A stretch of DNA of 64,000 nt, taken from Atherinomorus stipes. Its lineage: Eukaryota; Chordata; Actinopteri; Atheriniformes; Atherinidae. The notes under the pieces were generated by a model, which ran no database searches, was not told where the DNA came from, and was given only the letters and a program-made list of their open reading frames with translations. Every line of letters begins with the position of its first letter. The first letter of the stretch is position 1. The position numbers were made by a program, and so were the translations under genes. Below, piece after piece: positions 21,896 to 34,127 of the stretch. The DNA is taken from NCBI GenBank assembly GCA_023101725.1, contig JALJCO010013714.1:62001-126000 (forward strand). Direction: 5' to 3'.

Positions 21896-23995
21896 TATAT
21901 GAGAAATGAGTTAAAGTTTCTTACCCTATCATAGTCGGTTCAGAAAAGCTCCTCCAGTTTTTATTCTTTTTTTTTTGTTACAGATCCATTCTGTTATAGG
22001 GGTTTAGTTATTTTTTTGCATAATGACATTCCGGTAATTTCCCCTGTAGCTTCTGACAGGCTATTTGAAAGACAAAAGTAAACGAAAGAACAAGAATATT
22101 AATCTAAGACGTCATTTATTACATGATATATAGTATCATCTTACCAGTGTATCCTGCAGGATAGTCAAATACAACACAAAGTCAGTAATTTCCTGATCAT
22201 GCAAGTTTGACTAATCTAATTAAAATATCATGCCTGTGGCTTGTTCTCTTCTGTTCTTATCTCTGATGTGTTTCAAGCTACACTTTCTATGCTTTGATCA
22301 GATGTAAATGGCTGAATCATCATTTTATTTTTCAAAATTTGGTTTCTAAACTCAATATGAAGAGAAATGAAGCGAGCATTAAACTCAACAGCCAGGTTTA
22401 AACATCTTTAAGTTTAGAGTATCACTGCTGTTAAAGGGCAGATGGAGCTGAAAAATGAGAGCTCAGAGAGATGTTGTCAGAAGCTGCACCTGCACACTGA
22501 GCTGAATAATGCACTCAGACCACAAGGACACCTGCTGTAGCGTGTACATCTGTGCATTGTAGGCACTCACACATAACACACAGCCATAGTTTAAGAAGTA
22601 CTTGCAAATGCACTTTAGATGCTTATGAAAGTGCATGCCAACAGTTGAGTATACACACCTGCTGGGCTGAGATAAATGCTTTTAATTGGGCTTGGGAGAC
22701 AAAGATTGCAAATCATCTGTCAGAGAAAAAAAAAAAGCAATCTTATTTCATCATAACTCTTCTATGGCTCAATTTCTGTGGATGATATGAGTAAAATCCT
22801 TCACCCAGCTTTCATATAGAACCCACCCTTCTCAAAACCGCCTGCGATTCCCCTGAGCATAAGCAACAGGGAGCGAGCAGAGTTTATTTGATCAGAACAG
22901 ACCGTTGTTGCTTGGCACATCTCCACAATGATGCATCTAGTATTACATCCAGCATTGGTGTTGGATGAAATTGGGACAATAAACAAGCTTATTTCACCCA
23001 TTTTCTTTTTAAAGAAATCATGTCATCTCAGCTGGAAAAAAAAACAACATCCCCGAAGTTACGGCAGTTTCAATTATTGATAGCTTTCACTGTTGAGCAG
23101 CCATCAGTAGGATGTCAAGCGCAGAGGGTAAGAGAGGGAGGGAGAGAGGATCTTTCATTTTTTTTTCTGCAGTGATGATTTAAAAGCAATTACAAAAGAA
23201 GTCTTGGTAGAGTGAGGGGTAATATCTAAAAAACAACCTCTTACCGTTTGTTTCTCAGAAGAATATAGGGAAGATATTTCAGGGTTTGAAAAAGAAGCAC
23301 AGTATGAGACGTGGGAAGGCAAAATCGAATAGAGAAACACAGTGTGAGGCAATTTTGCATATTTCTTCACTCCAGGGTTCTGTAGTCCTCTGCCTGCAGA
23401 GTGGAAAGCCCAGATCATCAATACTGGATGAGTTATATCTCTGTACAGTAGGAGCTGTCAGTCTGAGCCAGTACATCTCTTTACTACAGCAGACTAGGAC
23501 CCCTGTCAATGCATCACCTCTTCTGTGCATTCCTGCCATTATACACTATATTTTGCTCAAATTCAATGTGAAATGTGTTACTACATGAAGACAGTAGTTG
23601 GCAAGTTTATGTGGAGCAAGAGACTTCTGAGAGATTAAAGGTGGTCCTATTTTTCACCTAAGACACACAAATATGTCTATGCTTCCATACTTCTGGGCGG
23701 GAAGTCACTTTATTAGGAGATTTCAAGTTTTACTCAGAGTGTGCATGGTTGTGTGACAGCTATATCAGAAGCCACATGCTTGTTTAGTTATCTACATGTC
23801 TTGTGCTTATTGGTTTTGGCCTATAAATATGTCACATATGACAAAATGAGAAATAAAAATGAATAAATAAATAAATAAACAAACTCCAACTGAGGGATGC
23901 ATGTTTGAAAGGCTGACCCCTGGTTCCCAGTGGGTGTAGTTGGGCCACATTCCAGCTACTAGTTCAATTCTAACCCTCACAAAGCTTCATTTCAG
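21896..23995. other. Unique-looking stretch, no gene recognised
   Basis: Non-repetitive apart from (AAAT)n at 23861-23880. The part 22800-23000 has low-repeat, balanced composition; nothing in it can be named. Confidence 0.45.
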
Positions 23996-23999
23996 CCTG

Positions 24000-24320
24000 C
24001 CGATTTTATTGGCCGATATCTGCATTAAAATGTGAAATCAGAAAATATTCAAACCCAGTTTTTTTTTTTTTTCATACCTATATTTTTAATGATGAATTCT
24101 TGCAAGATCTTGTTCCATTAGCATTAGTCTATAGTAAAGTTACTGACATTCTGGAAGAACTTCATATCCCAGCATTCCTTTTAGAGTCAAGTGACTACGA
24201 TGCAGCTGCTGCTGCTACAGACTGACTTCTTTTGAAGCTGCTAATAATATGTCTGGTTTTAAGTTGTTGGTTAAGTTACCAAGTTGTCAGAAACATTAAA
24301 ATTAGGCTCTTTTAAGAGAG
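24000..24320 (+). mobile_element. Fragment of GGCCGATATC family (family G, copy 1)
   Basis: Begins GCCGATTTTATTGGCCGATATC and contains GAACTTCATATCCCAGCATTCC, GTGACTAC, CAGACTGACTTCTTTTGAAGC and AATATGTCTGGTTTTAAG. The same words occur at 52885-54745, where they are split by another element; this copy shows the unsplit order. A T run lies at 24060-24072. Confidence 0.65.
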
Positions 24321-24354
24321 AATATGAAGAAGTATGAATTTGGAGTTAATGAAT

Positions 24355-24442
24355 AATGGATCTACTGTGAGTGCTTTGAGTGTCAAGAAAAGTGCAATTT
24401 AAATAAAATCCATTATTATTGTCATTATTATTATTATTATTC
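24355..24442 (+). repeat. LINE 3' tail with (ATT)n
   Basis: AGTGCTTTGAGTGTCAAGAAAAGTGC, AATAAAATCC and an ATT array form the standard 3' end of L2-like non-LTR elements in fish. Only the tail is present, so it is a severely 5'-truncated insertion. Confidence 0.65.
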
Positions 24443-24971
24443 ATGTTGTGGTATCTCTCAAAATATGATAGATTTTATGCGATTTAAGCAATTTTTTATT
24501 CTTTTTTATTCCTTATATTCCTTCTGTTTGGTGTGCATTCAAACTGCACTTAAAGGGTAGTTTAGAATTTTTGACATACAGCCTCATTTTTTTTGTTAAC
24601 CTGGGTACTATTATCACCAGAGACAGTTTCAACAGCAGGTCGCCGATGCTAATGCTAGCACAAGCCAATGGAATTCCTCTCTAGCCTGTCATTAAAAACA
24701 ATCTTATCCTCCCAACAGAACATCCGAGGCAAAACAGTTATAACACAAGACCCAAGCGGACCAAATTGTGTGGAAAATGTCACATAGATAAAACAAATGA
24801 GTGACCAACAAATGGCTGACCCCATTTATTGGTCAAATGACACATAAAATCTAACATTTACTTATTAGCCAATAACTCCATTGACAACATTAGATGTACA
24901 TATCATGAACTATTCAGTTTTCATTCATTTTCACAATTCAACTTCACCCACTCGGAGGACAAAAAAATCTC

Positions 24972-25004
24972 TGAATGAATGAATGAATGAATGAATGAAT
25001 GAAC
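24972..25004. repeat. (GAAT)n microsatellite
   Basis: Eight GAAT units, followed by a short partial unit after CTAGT. Confidence 0.95.
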
Positions 25005-26141
25005 TAGTGAATGAAGTCCTGCAAGCTGGCTCACTTTGGTCAGGTCTAAGACCAACTACCCCATTTAGCTTCCTTTGCTCAGGTGTCAACCTAACCAGTT
25101 GAATAAATGAATGTTGTCAATCTATCCAAGGTGGGAAGGTCCCAGTATGCACAGCTGTTATCCTGGGAGAGCTGCGAGTGTTTCTGGTTGGCTGAGCTGA
25201 TGAGTTTCCGTCTGACTTTGGAACTCCAATCAACTGCCTGGAGAAAACAGGTGTCTCTCTTTCTACGTGGGCCAACATAATTCATGTGTACATATACATG
25301 CACACAAGCTATATGTGTTTTCACCATCTAGAATGTGTTAGGAACATGCACAACACCCGCAGCAAGCTTGCTTGACCTCATTCATGGCACAGCATTTTGG
25401 AAAAGATTGACTTTTCCTTGTGGTGTTTGTGCTTATTCTGCAAAGAAAGATGAGGAGGGGAACTTGGCTCTCACAATCTGCTCCTTTCAATGCTTTTATA
25501 TTTCATTGCATTCTGATTTAGTAGTGCACTTTCTTGCCATTTCTTTCCCTCTTTCATGTAGTGTGTAAATAAAACAGTGGGACTAATTTGCAGAATGGTT
25601 GATGCAAAGGTTTGCTGAAGGATGGACTTTTCTTTGTATAGAAAACCAATGTGAAGAAACAAAAAGCTCCCCAGGCAACGCTTTCCTATTTTAACACACA
25701 AGACGATTGATGTGTCAGTGAGCATGGGCCAAAACCAACATGGCAACATACAATTAAGGCCCTAATAAATTAGAGCACGGTTAACAGCAGCAGCATGTCA
25801 ACATGGCCCAGGATGGGGGCTGCAAGCGACATATCGAGGATACTGCACCTACATGTTGGAAACAGACTAATGGGAAGCGATTTGGGGTTGGCCCAAGATA
25901 TAATTACCGTCTCCACCTCTCTGTTCAATGAGGCCTGAGGCCTCCTGGGAGAGGCCTATTTCAGTCAGGTAATGGAGAGCCCATGCCCAGAAGCGGATGA
26001 TCAAATTGTCTGCAGCAATCTGCTTCTTGCTCTTATGATTGCCCCCAAAGACACAAAGAGCTGACCCAAGGATTTCTTTCCTTTTATGAGCCAGCTTTGG
26101 AAGCAAAGCTCTCCTCCACCATCATTGTTTGGTGGTGGCTG

Positions 26142-26161
26142 AGTGTGTGTGTGTGTGTGTT
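26142..26161. repeat. (GT)n microsatellite
   Basis: About ten GT units. Confidence 0.95.
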
Positions 26162-27307
26162 TGTGCTTGTGTTGGAGACAGTAGCCTAACTTCATTGTGA
26201 TTTATATGTTGTCGTGTTAACACGATTGTACCGCAGTTGTTCTAACAAACACATGTTTGGGCTCTAAGGGGCTAACTCTACAGTTTAGAAAGGACCCATT
26301 CATAACCATGAGAAGTACAACAAAAGCAACTCACAGAGCATAAATCTCCATGATAATCATCATTATAAAATTTGCTGGTTTGGTTTTTGTGGAGGAAGTC
26401 CGTGCAAGGGTTGCACTCGGCTATTCATAACTGAAAATGTTTTTATGTCTTCATCAACGTGAAAAATGTTCACCAGGCCTGAACTGTGTGCATCTCACCA
26501 TCTGTTGTATAAAGGACAAGTAGTTAGTAGTGACAATAACCTTTATCAAAAAAGGTTTTGATCAAATTAATGGATTTAGAACATGGAAAAGAGGCAACCC
26601 CAAGGCCAGTAGCAACATATAAACTTTAAAAAGTAACTCATTTTGTTTCTGATACTTTTCTACTAAGAAACAAATTTCCATTTCTTTTTTTATTGCATTA
26701 ATAATGATAAACTTGATTTGTGACAACGTCCTCAAAACATAGTTCATACACTGTATGCTTTTAAGCTATATTTAAACACATGCATCCAGATTAAAAACAT
26801 AACACTCTTTCTTTTGTGCAGAACTTAATTATTTCCTCATTCCAAAGCATGCAAACTAGATTTTGATCCTGGTAGAGGCGTTTTGGAAAGTGTAGTCTAT
26901 CAATGAGAAACCTGCTGTTGACACTACACTACAAGGCCTGGGTGATATGACCTCAAAAAACAAATCATTATTAATTGAACATGTTGCTTTGATTAAGATT
27001 AATTGGCAAATTTTTTTGTTGTGTTTTGTTTTTAGTCCTCATAGCTTATTTAAAGTATTTGTTGCAAATATTTTCATTACAGAAGAGCAGCAGACATTGA
27101 TTTCAAAGTGATGCACACACTGTTTGACTATATGTGCACCTACTGAATTTCTAAATATTGCTAAAAGAAATAATTCAAATGATTGACATTTTATACATGC
27201 CACTTTTAAAATTGCTACTTTATTTATTTCACTTTTTTCCATTACTCATAGCACAAATTTTTAATCAGCCAATCACATGGCAGCAACTCAGTGCATTTAG
27301 ACATGTA

Positions 27308-27400
27308 TGTGTGTATATATTTTTAAAAAATTGTTTTCCTTGCTTTTTTTTTTCAAAGGTGCTTTATAAATGTAGAAATTAGATTCCATTTGATTTGAAT
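27308..27400 (+). repeat. Insert in the Tc1 copy, probably a LINE tail
   Basis: Between two matching parts of the Tc1-like copy lie about 90 bp with T-rich sequence and CAAAGGTGCTTTATAAATGTAG, which has the form of an L2-type 3' tail. Exact boundaries and target duplication are not clear. Confidence 0.4.
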
Positions 27401-27432
27401 TGATGTACTCAAGATGACTTCTTGAAGCTTAA

Positions 27433-28299
27433 CCCTGCGTACACACCAAACGCTATTTTGGCGTCAAAATTGCGCCTGATGCCCAAAGTAGGACGCTTGG
27501 TCACTAAAAAGTCAGACACTTGATTTCCAGCGTCTTGATGCCCCTGACGCGCGTCGAGAGATGCCCAACCAAGGCGCGCTCGACATGCCTCGGGAGGAGC
27601 CCCTCCTTTTTCTTTTTCCTGTCACCGGTCTGTCTGCACCATGACAGATGCAGTAGAGAGAGCGGCTCGGCTTTATGTGATAAATAAATAAAGCTAGGGA
27701 ATGTCGTGTTTTCTTTGCTCTGTCTGGGTTCACCAGATAATTCCAAGTGTTCTGAGTGTGATGAGTTTCACCGTTTACTCCAAGAGCTGCGCGCTGGCGA
27801 GGGGCGCTTTCAGCTCTCTGATCTGGCCGAGTTTAACGTCCCGCTGTCCCGATGCGGGGCAGCATTATAGGCCTATTACATCCCATCAGGACAGCAGATC
27901 ATCAAACTGTCGTTCAGACACCGGGACCGGACACAGATCGCAGTTTATCCTCCTCTGTCTTCAGAGAGAGAGAGAGAGGATCCCCTTGGTTTTTCTGGGT
28001 GTTTCCCATCCAGTCAGAAAATGTGTGTCTGTGTCATGACATTGAGTCGCTCTAATTGGTTGACGCCCAGCGTCAAGACGCCAAAGTTCAGATTTTCCAA
28101 CTCCGGTGTCTGCCACCCGTGACGTGCGTTACGCTCAAAATCTCAAAACTCACCGCAAGTAACACGCCTAGACGTGCCGTGCCCAACGCACATAATGCGC
28201 CGCAGGGTTTTCGACGCCTCCCCGACGCGCGTTGGCCATTGACTTGCATGTAAACCTGATGCCTTTGATGCCCAAATCACGCTTGGTGTGTACGCAGGG
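27433..28299. mobile_element. piggyBac-like MITE (family P), copy 1
   Basis: 867 bp, ends CCCTGCGTACACACCAA and its exact 17-bp reverse complement TTGGTGTGTACGCAGGG. TTAA precedes it (27429-27432) and TTAT follows (28300-28303), so a TTAA duplication with one change is likely; CCC...GGG ends and TTAA targets are the piggyBac pattern. It is strikingly CpG-rich (GACGCGCG words near both ends). An ATG in CACCATG context at 27641 opens 16 codons, MTDAVERAARLYVINK, then stop. The copy at 55812-56623 is close in sequence by eye and keeps the small frame. No transposase. Confidence 0.75.
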
Positions 28300-28337
28300 T
28301 TATTGGAGCATCAGATTGAGGAGTGAAGGGATTTTAA

Positions 28338-28683
28338 AGGGATACCATGTAACTTTCGGCCACTAGGGGCACTAAACCTCACACTTCCCACAGAACACAA
28401 AACTGTTGCTAAATTAAACTGTCTCTATCCATGTCTTGGAATTGTGTTTGCAGACCACTTTCATCAGCTGATAGCAAAGTCATGGAGCCATAAAACAAAG
28501 CGCTCCAGGTCACATGATCCCATGAGAGACGGATCCACTCCGGCAAAGTTACAATGTCTGGTTTTTTAGGAGGGCAGCCCCTTCAGAGCACCGACATGTC
28601 AAGTGCTGAATATTGACCTTGGAAATCAACTATAATTACTTACATCACACTGATGTATGGGTCATAAGTTACACGGTATCCCT
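28338..28683. mobile_element. TTAA-site MITE, family K2, copy 1
   Basis: 346 bp with perfect TTAA on both sides (28334-28337, 28684-28687). Ends: AGGGATACCATGTAACTT and, reverse-complemented, AGGGATACCGTGTAACTT, 18 bp with one mismatch. It sits exactly at a TTAA present in the intact Tc1-like copy (GATTTAAGTGACTTTG), so the target can be read directly. A related start lies at 42315. AGGG ends with TTAA fit the Kolobok group; this is inferred. Confidence 0.82.
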
Positions 28684-29494
28684 TTAAGTGACTTTGAACG
28701 TGTTGGTCTTAGTGCTTCAGAAACTGCTGATCCACAGGGATTTTTGCACATAATCAGGATCAGAATTTGGCCCGAACCACATGAAAACACCAATCTACCT
28801 CACCTTGTATCAACGCTTCAGGTTGCTGCAGTTGGTGTAATGGTGGGGGGGGTTTTCTTAGCACACCTTGGACCGTTTAGTACCAACGTGGCATGGTTTA
28901 ACCACCACAGCCTACCTGAGTATTATTGCTGACCATGTCCATCCCTTTATGACCACAGTGGAGTATCTCCTGATGTCTACTTCCAGCAGAATAATGCACC
29001 ATGTCACAAAACTCAAATCATCTCCAACTGGTTTCTTGAACATGATGAGTTCACAGTTGTTGAGTGTGAGTTTTCCTACTTTTCCAGACATAATATATGT
29101 TTGACATTTGTTCATTTTTTTGGGCAACACCATGGTAACCTTCCTCCAGCAAGCAGCAAAGCTCTCAAGATTTAATAACAAACTCTATCAGGTGTATCAG
29201 AAAAGATGCATACTCCTGTTAATTCACCTAAATCCAATGATCATGAGTATATGGATTATGTAGTTCATAGTATGGAATTTCCTTTGTCTTCCCCACTTCT
29301 TATTGAGTTATTTTTATAGCTTTGACCTTGTGTGTAAGTGTCATCAGTCTCCTTGCAGGTCCATGCCAGAGATGAGGTTATGTGGTTCTCATCCTACTTG
29401 TAAAGGTGGTTTATATCTTTTCCCAGATCTGATTCTCTGTTGCTCTTCCTGAATTTTCTTGCTCTTATGTCCTAATTTTTCTCCTTATCTCAAA

Positions 29495-29550
29495 AAAATA
29501 GAAAAAAAAGTGCTATGTGGTTGGGGCTGCATGAATAAAATTGACTTGAT
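29495..29550 (+). repeat. L2-type LINE tail
   Basis: GTGGTTGGGGCTGCATGAATAAAATTGACTTGA, split here as GTGGTTGGGGCTGCATG and AATAAAATTGACTTG, is a common fish L2-type 3' end. Upstream sequence is not recognisable as coding. Confidence 0.5.
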
Positions 29551-29554
29551 AATA

Positions 29555-30800
29555 AAAACAACTTTTGGGCTGAGAATCATGCAGTGATTTTTATCTTCAA
29601 AAGGTTTTGGTGAAAGCATCCTCAACCTTGGGAGGTAATAATAAAAATGTGAAGACTACCGCACATGCAAAATGAGGAGCTCACTTGTTAAAATGCATGA
29701 GCAGGTACTCACACAATGAACGAGTGCACAACCAAAAGTTGTAGGAAAGTATGGAATTTAAAAAAGTCCAAAGATTAATACTGCATTACCATGGTGGAGC
29801 TTCGCTGACTGTCATGCTAATCAACCATGATTAAATATGTAACTGGCATCAAACCAAAATCCCCTAATTTATGAAATAAGTTGGAGTTCTGCTTTTGTTG
29901 TTTCTTTTCCCCAATGTCCTCTTTAATTGGAGCTTTCTTTTGAGTCTACCCCACATTTTGTGTATTTTCCAAACTGGAAAAGGTGTATGACCCAGTGAGC
30001 CAGGAGGAAGTCAATTGGAGGTGTTGTAGACATTTACAGTCTTTTACTGTAGATTTTCTATCTCCAACTTATAGTTTAACACCTAAATTTGACCAAACAG
30101 AAGGAAACCTAAACTAAAAAACAAGCTCTACTTCAGGACTCCTGGATGACTATGAGCCTCCAACTGCAACTTATTTTATGAGTTTCATAAAATGTTTTGG
30201 AAATGTATTTTCCAATCTATCTGCACCTGAAAAAAATCACCCAGGACAGCATCTATAATCAACAGATAACATTTGTGAGAATTTCCCAATTTTTTTTAAT
30301 GAAATACAGCGTCTCAGTCCATGCGATCACAGGTTTATTGTTGTGATGCATAAGTCCAAGCCAGAGAAAGATAACCCCCAAGGACATTATGTGGAGCTTT
30401 ACAGTAGAAATGACTTTCCAAAAACACGTGGGATAGTTTCAGCTGCTCACACCAGCTGTGCAGCTCTTTCAGTTGCTCTGTGTACATGGATGCTGAAATT
30501 CAGACTATTAAGGCCAATCAAATCAGAGAATATTAAAATAATGGTGTTCACTTTAGATTTTCCATTTATTCTCTCTTTATATGTTACAGAGCATAGTTTG
30601 AATGATAACATTCCATCAGTATTAAACTCAGTTGCAACAAACCAAATATCCACATCTTAAAGCTTTGCTTTCTCCCTAATCACACAAGTGTGTTTGTTCA
30701 TTTTGCTACAGCCATCATGTTCAGCACTGCTCTGCTGCTGGAGCAGGTGTTTCCAGATTTTGTGATGGGAACAAGCAACCTGATTTCTGAAAATAAGCCC
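29555..30800. other. Unique-looking stretch, no gene recognised
   Basis: No repeat ends, microsatellites or motif-bearing frames. The 105-codon plus-strand frame at 30343-30660 has no recognisable domain. Confidence 0.45.
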
Positions 30801-30804
30801 AAAG

Positions 30805-30962
30805 CATGGTGGTGTGGTGGTTAGCACTGATGCCTCACAGTAAGAAGGTCCTGGTTTGAGCCTCGGTTGGGGGGGGGGGCAAGGCCTTTGTGTGTGCAGT
30901 TTGCATCTCCTCCCATGGGTTTTCTCCGGGAACTCTGGCTTCCTCCCACCCTCCCAACCAAA
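30805..30962 (+). mobile_element. tRNA-headed SINE, 5' part (family S1)
   Basis: Starts with a tRNA-like head, GGTGGTGTGGTGGTTAGCAC (box A like) and GGTCCTGGTTTGAGCCTC (box B like), followed by the conserved body (GTGCAGTTTGCAT, CTCCTCCCATGGGTTTTCTC, GGCTTCCTCCCAC, CAAAGAC). The full-length relative lies inverted at 43371-43784. It breaks off exactly where repeat family F begins. A G run (10 G) sits at 30867-30879. Confidence 0.75.
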
Positions 30963-31600
30963 GACTGTGAAAAAAAAATGGCTATAGTTTCTGGTCATGT
31001 TTGAGGAGCTGAAAGTGAAACCAGTTGGGCGTTTCCCACTGTCGCCATCTTGCTGTGTCGCTTGTGTCATCACTTTCAGAAAATATTAAAATAGGCAAAG
31101 AGGGGCCACAGGGCAAATAGGGCCAGCTAATGTAGTCTGGGCTAAATGCTAGCCAAGCTAACTCGAAACTAACAGGAATGAAGATTAGCCCCCTGAGCAG
31201 CAAGCTAAAGGTAAGGTGTTTAGACTTGCTGTTAGCTTGCTAAAAACCATCGATATGCTACTCTGCTACAAACTGAGTCCTTACCGAGAGCAAACAAGTG
31301 GAAGCCACTGGTCAGCAGACTGGCATCCGGTCTGCCACCTGTCAATCAAAAGGACACACCTCTAACCATGTGTAATTTCAAGACTAAATAACATCTAAAT
31401 GGATGAGTTATAACCAAAATTCCCACCTCCCTCACAGTTGACATGAAGGTAAACTTGACCTTTTAAACCTAAAATGATTTTTTGAACCAGGCTGTAAACA
31501 TGTTTATTTCTGCTGTGAAGTTGGCGTTTTTATCATGGGAGTCTATGGGGATTTGCTCTTTTTTGCAGCCAGCCCCTAGTGGATGAGGGAAGAACTACAC
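30963..31600 (+). repeat. Interspersed repeat family F, copy 2
   Basis: Longest copy in the window. After the landmarks shared with 13141-13592 it continues TGAACCAGGCTGTAAACATG, GTTTATTTCTGCTGT, GGGAGTCTATGGGGATT and CAGCCCCTAGTGG, the usual end of a very abundant fish repeat. Class not determined. Confidence 0.7.
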
Positions 31601-31904
31601 TTTTCTTAGTATTTTTCCAGAATTGAGCATTGGCCACTGGAGGTTGCCACTTGGTCCCAACACATCCATGTTATGGGCTTTTTCCACTGCACGCTTTCGT
31701 AACCCTTCCACACGACACGACACACTTTATTTGTGTTTCCTCTCGCACCTGTTTCAGAGGTAGCTCTAACTGTGCTGAACCTACAAAAGCTTTCAGACTT
31801 TTTAAAATTAATGAGCATTGCATCTTGGGGACAAGATCCTCGGCTGAGAATGAAAGCTGCTGAGGAGATCGCCTGACACAAGACTCCATTTCATCTGGAT
31901 TTTA

Positions 31905-32045
31905 GGGTGTGTTCACACTGTGGTTGTTTGGTCCGCTTTAAACAAATCATGGTATGTTTCCATAGATAGTCCACTTCCTGGTGCGCACCAAAGATGCGGA
32001 CTCTGGTCGGCCTGAGGGGTCTTGGTAGGAGGAAAACCAAAGCTA
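31905..32045 (+). mobile_element. MITE fragment with GGTGTGTTCACAC end (family H, copy 2)
   Basis: GGGTGTGTTCACACTGTGG, TTTGGTCCGCTTT, GGTGCGCACCAAAG and GCGGACTCTGGTC follow in the same order as in the inverted copy at 20245-20472. The right end is not found. Confidence 0.55.
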
Positions 32046-32049
32046 ACAG

Positions 32050-34119
32050 TGTGTGTTATGTTTCTATTTCAACAATGATGGTCCAAAGACAGACCCCCAC
32101 TACAGTACCATTAATATACGTGTTGGGAGGGGTAGAAATAGAAATAGAAACAAATGTCAGGTAAGTAATTAAATTAATTTTATCCATGATTAGTTACTGT
32201 TAGCAATTATTTAATTTGGTTAAACTATTCTCCTTTTTTCAGTGTGGTATTTTATGAATGCAACAGAACATTAATCTGTGGAAGTGCAGGATTTTCTTTG
32301 TTTTTATTAAAAGAAGTGACAGCAGAAAATGGATAGGTAATTTTCTGCAAAGATTAGTGTTTTTCTATTGATATTTTTTACCATTGTATATGCATCAAGA
32401 ATTAAATCAAACGGTAAGCTGAATGTACGGTCCTTTTAAGAAAATTACTTCTTTTATTTGAAATTTAGATATTTTATCTTTCAGGGTCCAAGGATAATTG
32501 ACGATACAATACTGCTGTGAAGCACACTGATTAGGAGGAGAGAATAAAAGCAAAGATGACTCTGTTGCCCTTACATAGCACTACAAGTACTTCAGCATAG
32601 AAAAAGTGCGTAGATAAATCCATGCTGCACTACCAACACATTGTTTGTTATAATTAAACTCTGCTCTCCCCAGTAGATGGTGAAAGAGACTTCAGTCAGT
32701 GGAAACATGTCACAAGCTCCTAGAGGGTTGTTTGTATTATCAGTGATGGTTTATCAATACCCTGGATCTTAATCTGTCTTGCCGGGATCCCCAGGCCTTT
32801 CTCCATCGACCTTTTCCAACTGGTATTACATAGTGCGTGAATGAATGAGTGAGTCCTGGTGTGTGGGGGAAATTGTCTCTAAATCCCCATGGAAATTAAC
32901 CTCAACACCAATGTTTTCCTTTCTATATCTGCTTTAATGGCTTTTTAATGAAACCGTTAAAAGAACGCTTTAATTTTAGTAATTACCCGTAAAACCTTAA
33001 TGTTCAAACGAAGAGTCAATTCAGCCATATTTTGGCAATCCCATCTAGCAAGTGGCCTTCAGAAGACAGAGGTCACCACTGATTTAAAGCTCCATAAAAA
33101 TGGCATCATGTAAAACAAGGATGATCCTTTTGGTTGTAAAAGTCCATTAAAAATTGTTCAGTTTTGGCAATCTCTTATTACTAAGACAATGATGGCAGCC
33201 ATACTAGAAAAGAGCAGTCATTCAGAGGCATTTTATCAAAATCATAAACTTCTTCCCTGAGGATGAGCCCCCACCTCTCCGCAGGAGCCTTGACTCCAGA
33301 GGTTACCAAGAGGTGAGTGTCTCTCTATCTTGAGCATAGAGAAGAATAGACTCCCACGTGTCTCCACCGGCCCTGAAGGTGATCAGATCCAGGCATCTGT
33401 GCCTTGAAAATGCTCCCCGTCCAGTGTCCCCTCAATTCATCATCACCCTTATAACGTCTGGAAGAAATATGCTGCTGTAACTATCATCTTTCATGAGTGT
33501 CACAGGTTGAGTTCACCATTTGTTCTGGAGCCATAAAGTTCCTCTAGTTTTTGTGGGCAGCCCCTACAAAGATATAGGAGTCCCACAGTTAAGGCTGTGA
33601 AAGCAAGAAGGATTATGGGGGTTTTACTGTTGGGGAAGCTAAGGTGAACAGCATCCTGTTTAGCTTAGATCCAGTAAAAATATTAAATTAAACCTACCAA
33701 GCTGTCATTTTTAGGTGTGTTCTGCATGGGGGACGAAATTGCACAACACAGAATTTCCCGTTTTTGATATTATTCTGATGGGATTTTTATCATTTCATTA
33801 AAAATGGGGAACCTTTCTTCACTGATTCAATTTATTTGGCTTTGGTTGTCTTGTTTTTTGAGTCTTTTACCAATAAAAACTGCCATGTTCCACCTCCCCT
33901 GATTAACTTTCTCATTAAAACTAAAATCTCTACATCTTCATGCAGCAACCAGAAAATGGATTAAAATGATGCTTAAACCCATGAGTAGGTAAGTTGCACT
34001 AAATAATTTTTGTTGTTGTTATTGGTGTTGTAGAAATAAAATAAAAAATAGAAAATGTGGTACTACATGAAAAATATGATTTTGTAGTTTTTGTTTTTAC
34101 AACTATTGAACAATGAACA
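32050..34119. other. Unique-looking stretch, no gene recognised
   Basis: No element ends or coding motifs. Somewhat more balanced composition at 33240-33600. Confidence 0.45.
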
Positions 34120-34127
34120 TGTATTTT

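Larger units (their letters stand above)
24445..26925. other. Unique-looking stretch with two microsatellites
   Basis: Holds (GAAT)n at 24972-25004 and (GT)n at 26142-26161. The part 25800-26105 is non-repetitive and balanced in composition, like conserved non-coding DNA; this is only an impression. No gene was recognised. Confidence 0.45.
27248..29065 (+). mobile_element. Tc1-like transposon family B, copy 2, split by insertions
   Basis: Pieces of one copy appear in order. 27253-27307 matches the 5' part of copy 1 (TAATCAGCCAATCACATGGC, CAACTCAGTGCATTTAG). After foreign sequence, 27405-27432 (CAAGATGACTTCTTGAAG) and 28303-28337 (GAGCATCAGATTGAGG) continue it, but they are separated by the 867-bp element at 27433-28299. 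28688 onward (GTGACTTTGAACGTG) follows after the 346-bp element at 28338-28683. From about 28763 there is an internal deletion of some 380 bp relative to copy 1, then GGATCAGAATTTGG to about 29065, where it stops. Readable transposase remains include CHKTQIISNWFLEHD-like sequence near 29000. The enzyme is dead. Confidence 0.85.

Noticed and set aside
27504..28055. Several open frames on both strands
   Set aside because: Produced by the CpG-rich piggyBac-like MITE; similar frames occur in its second copy at 55776-56500 but are broken at different places, unlike the 16-codon frame.
30657..31073. 138-codon minus-strand frame
   Set aside because: Runs across the SINE fragment and repeat family F; no motif.
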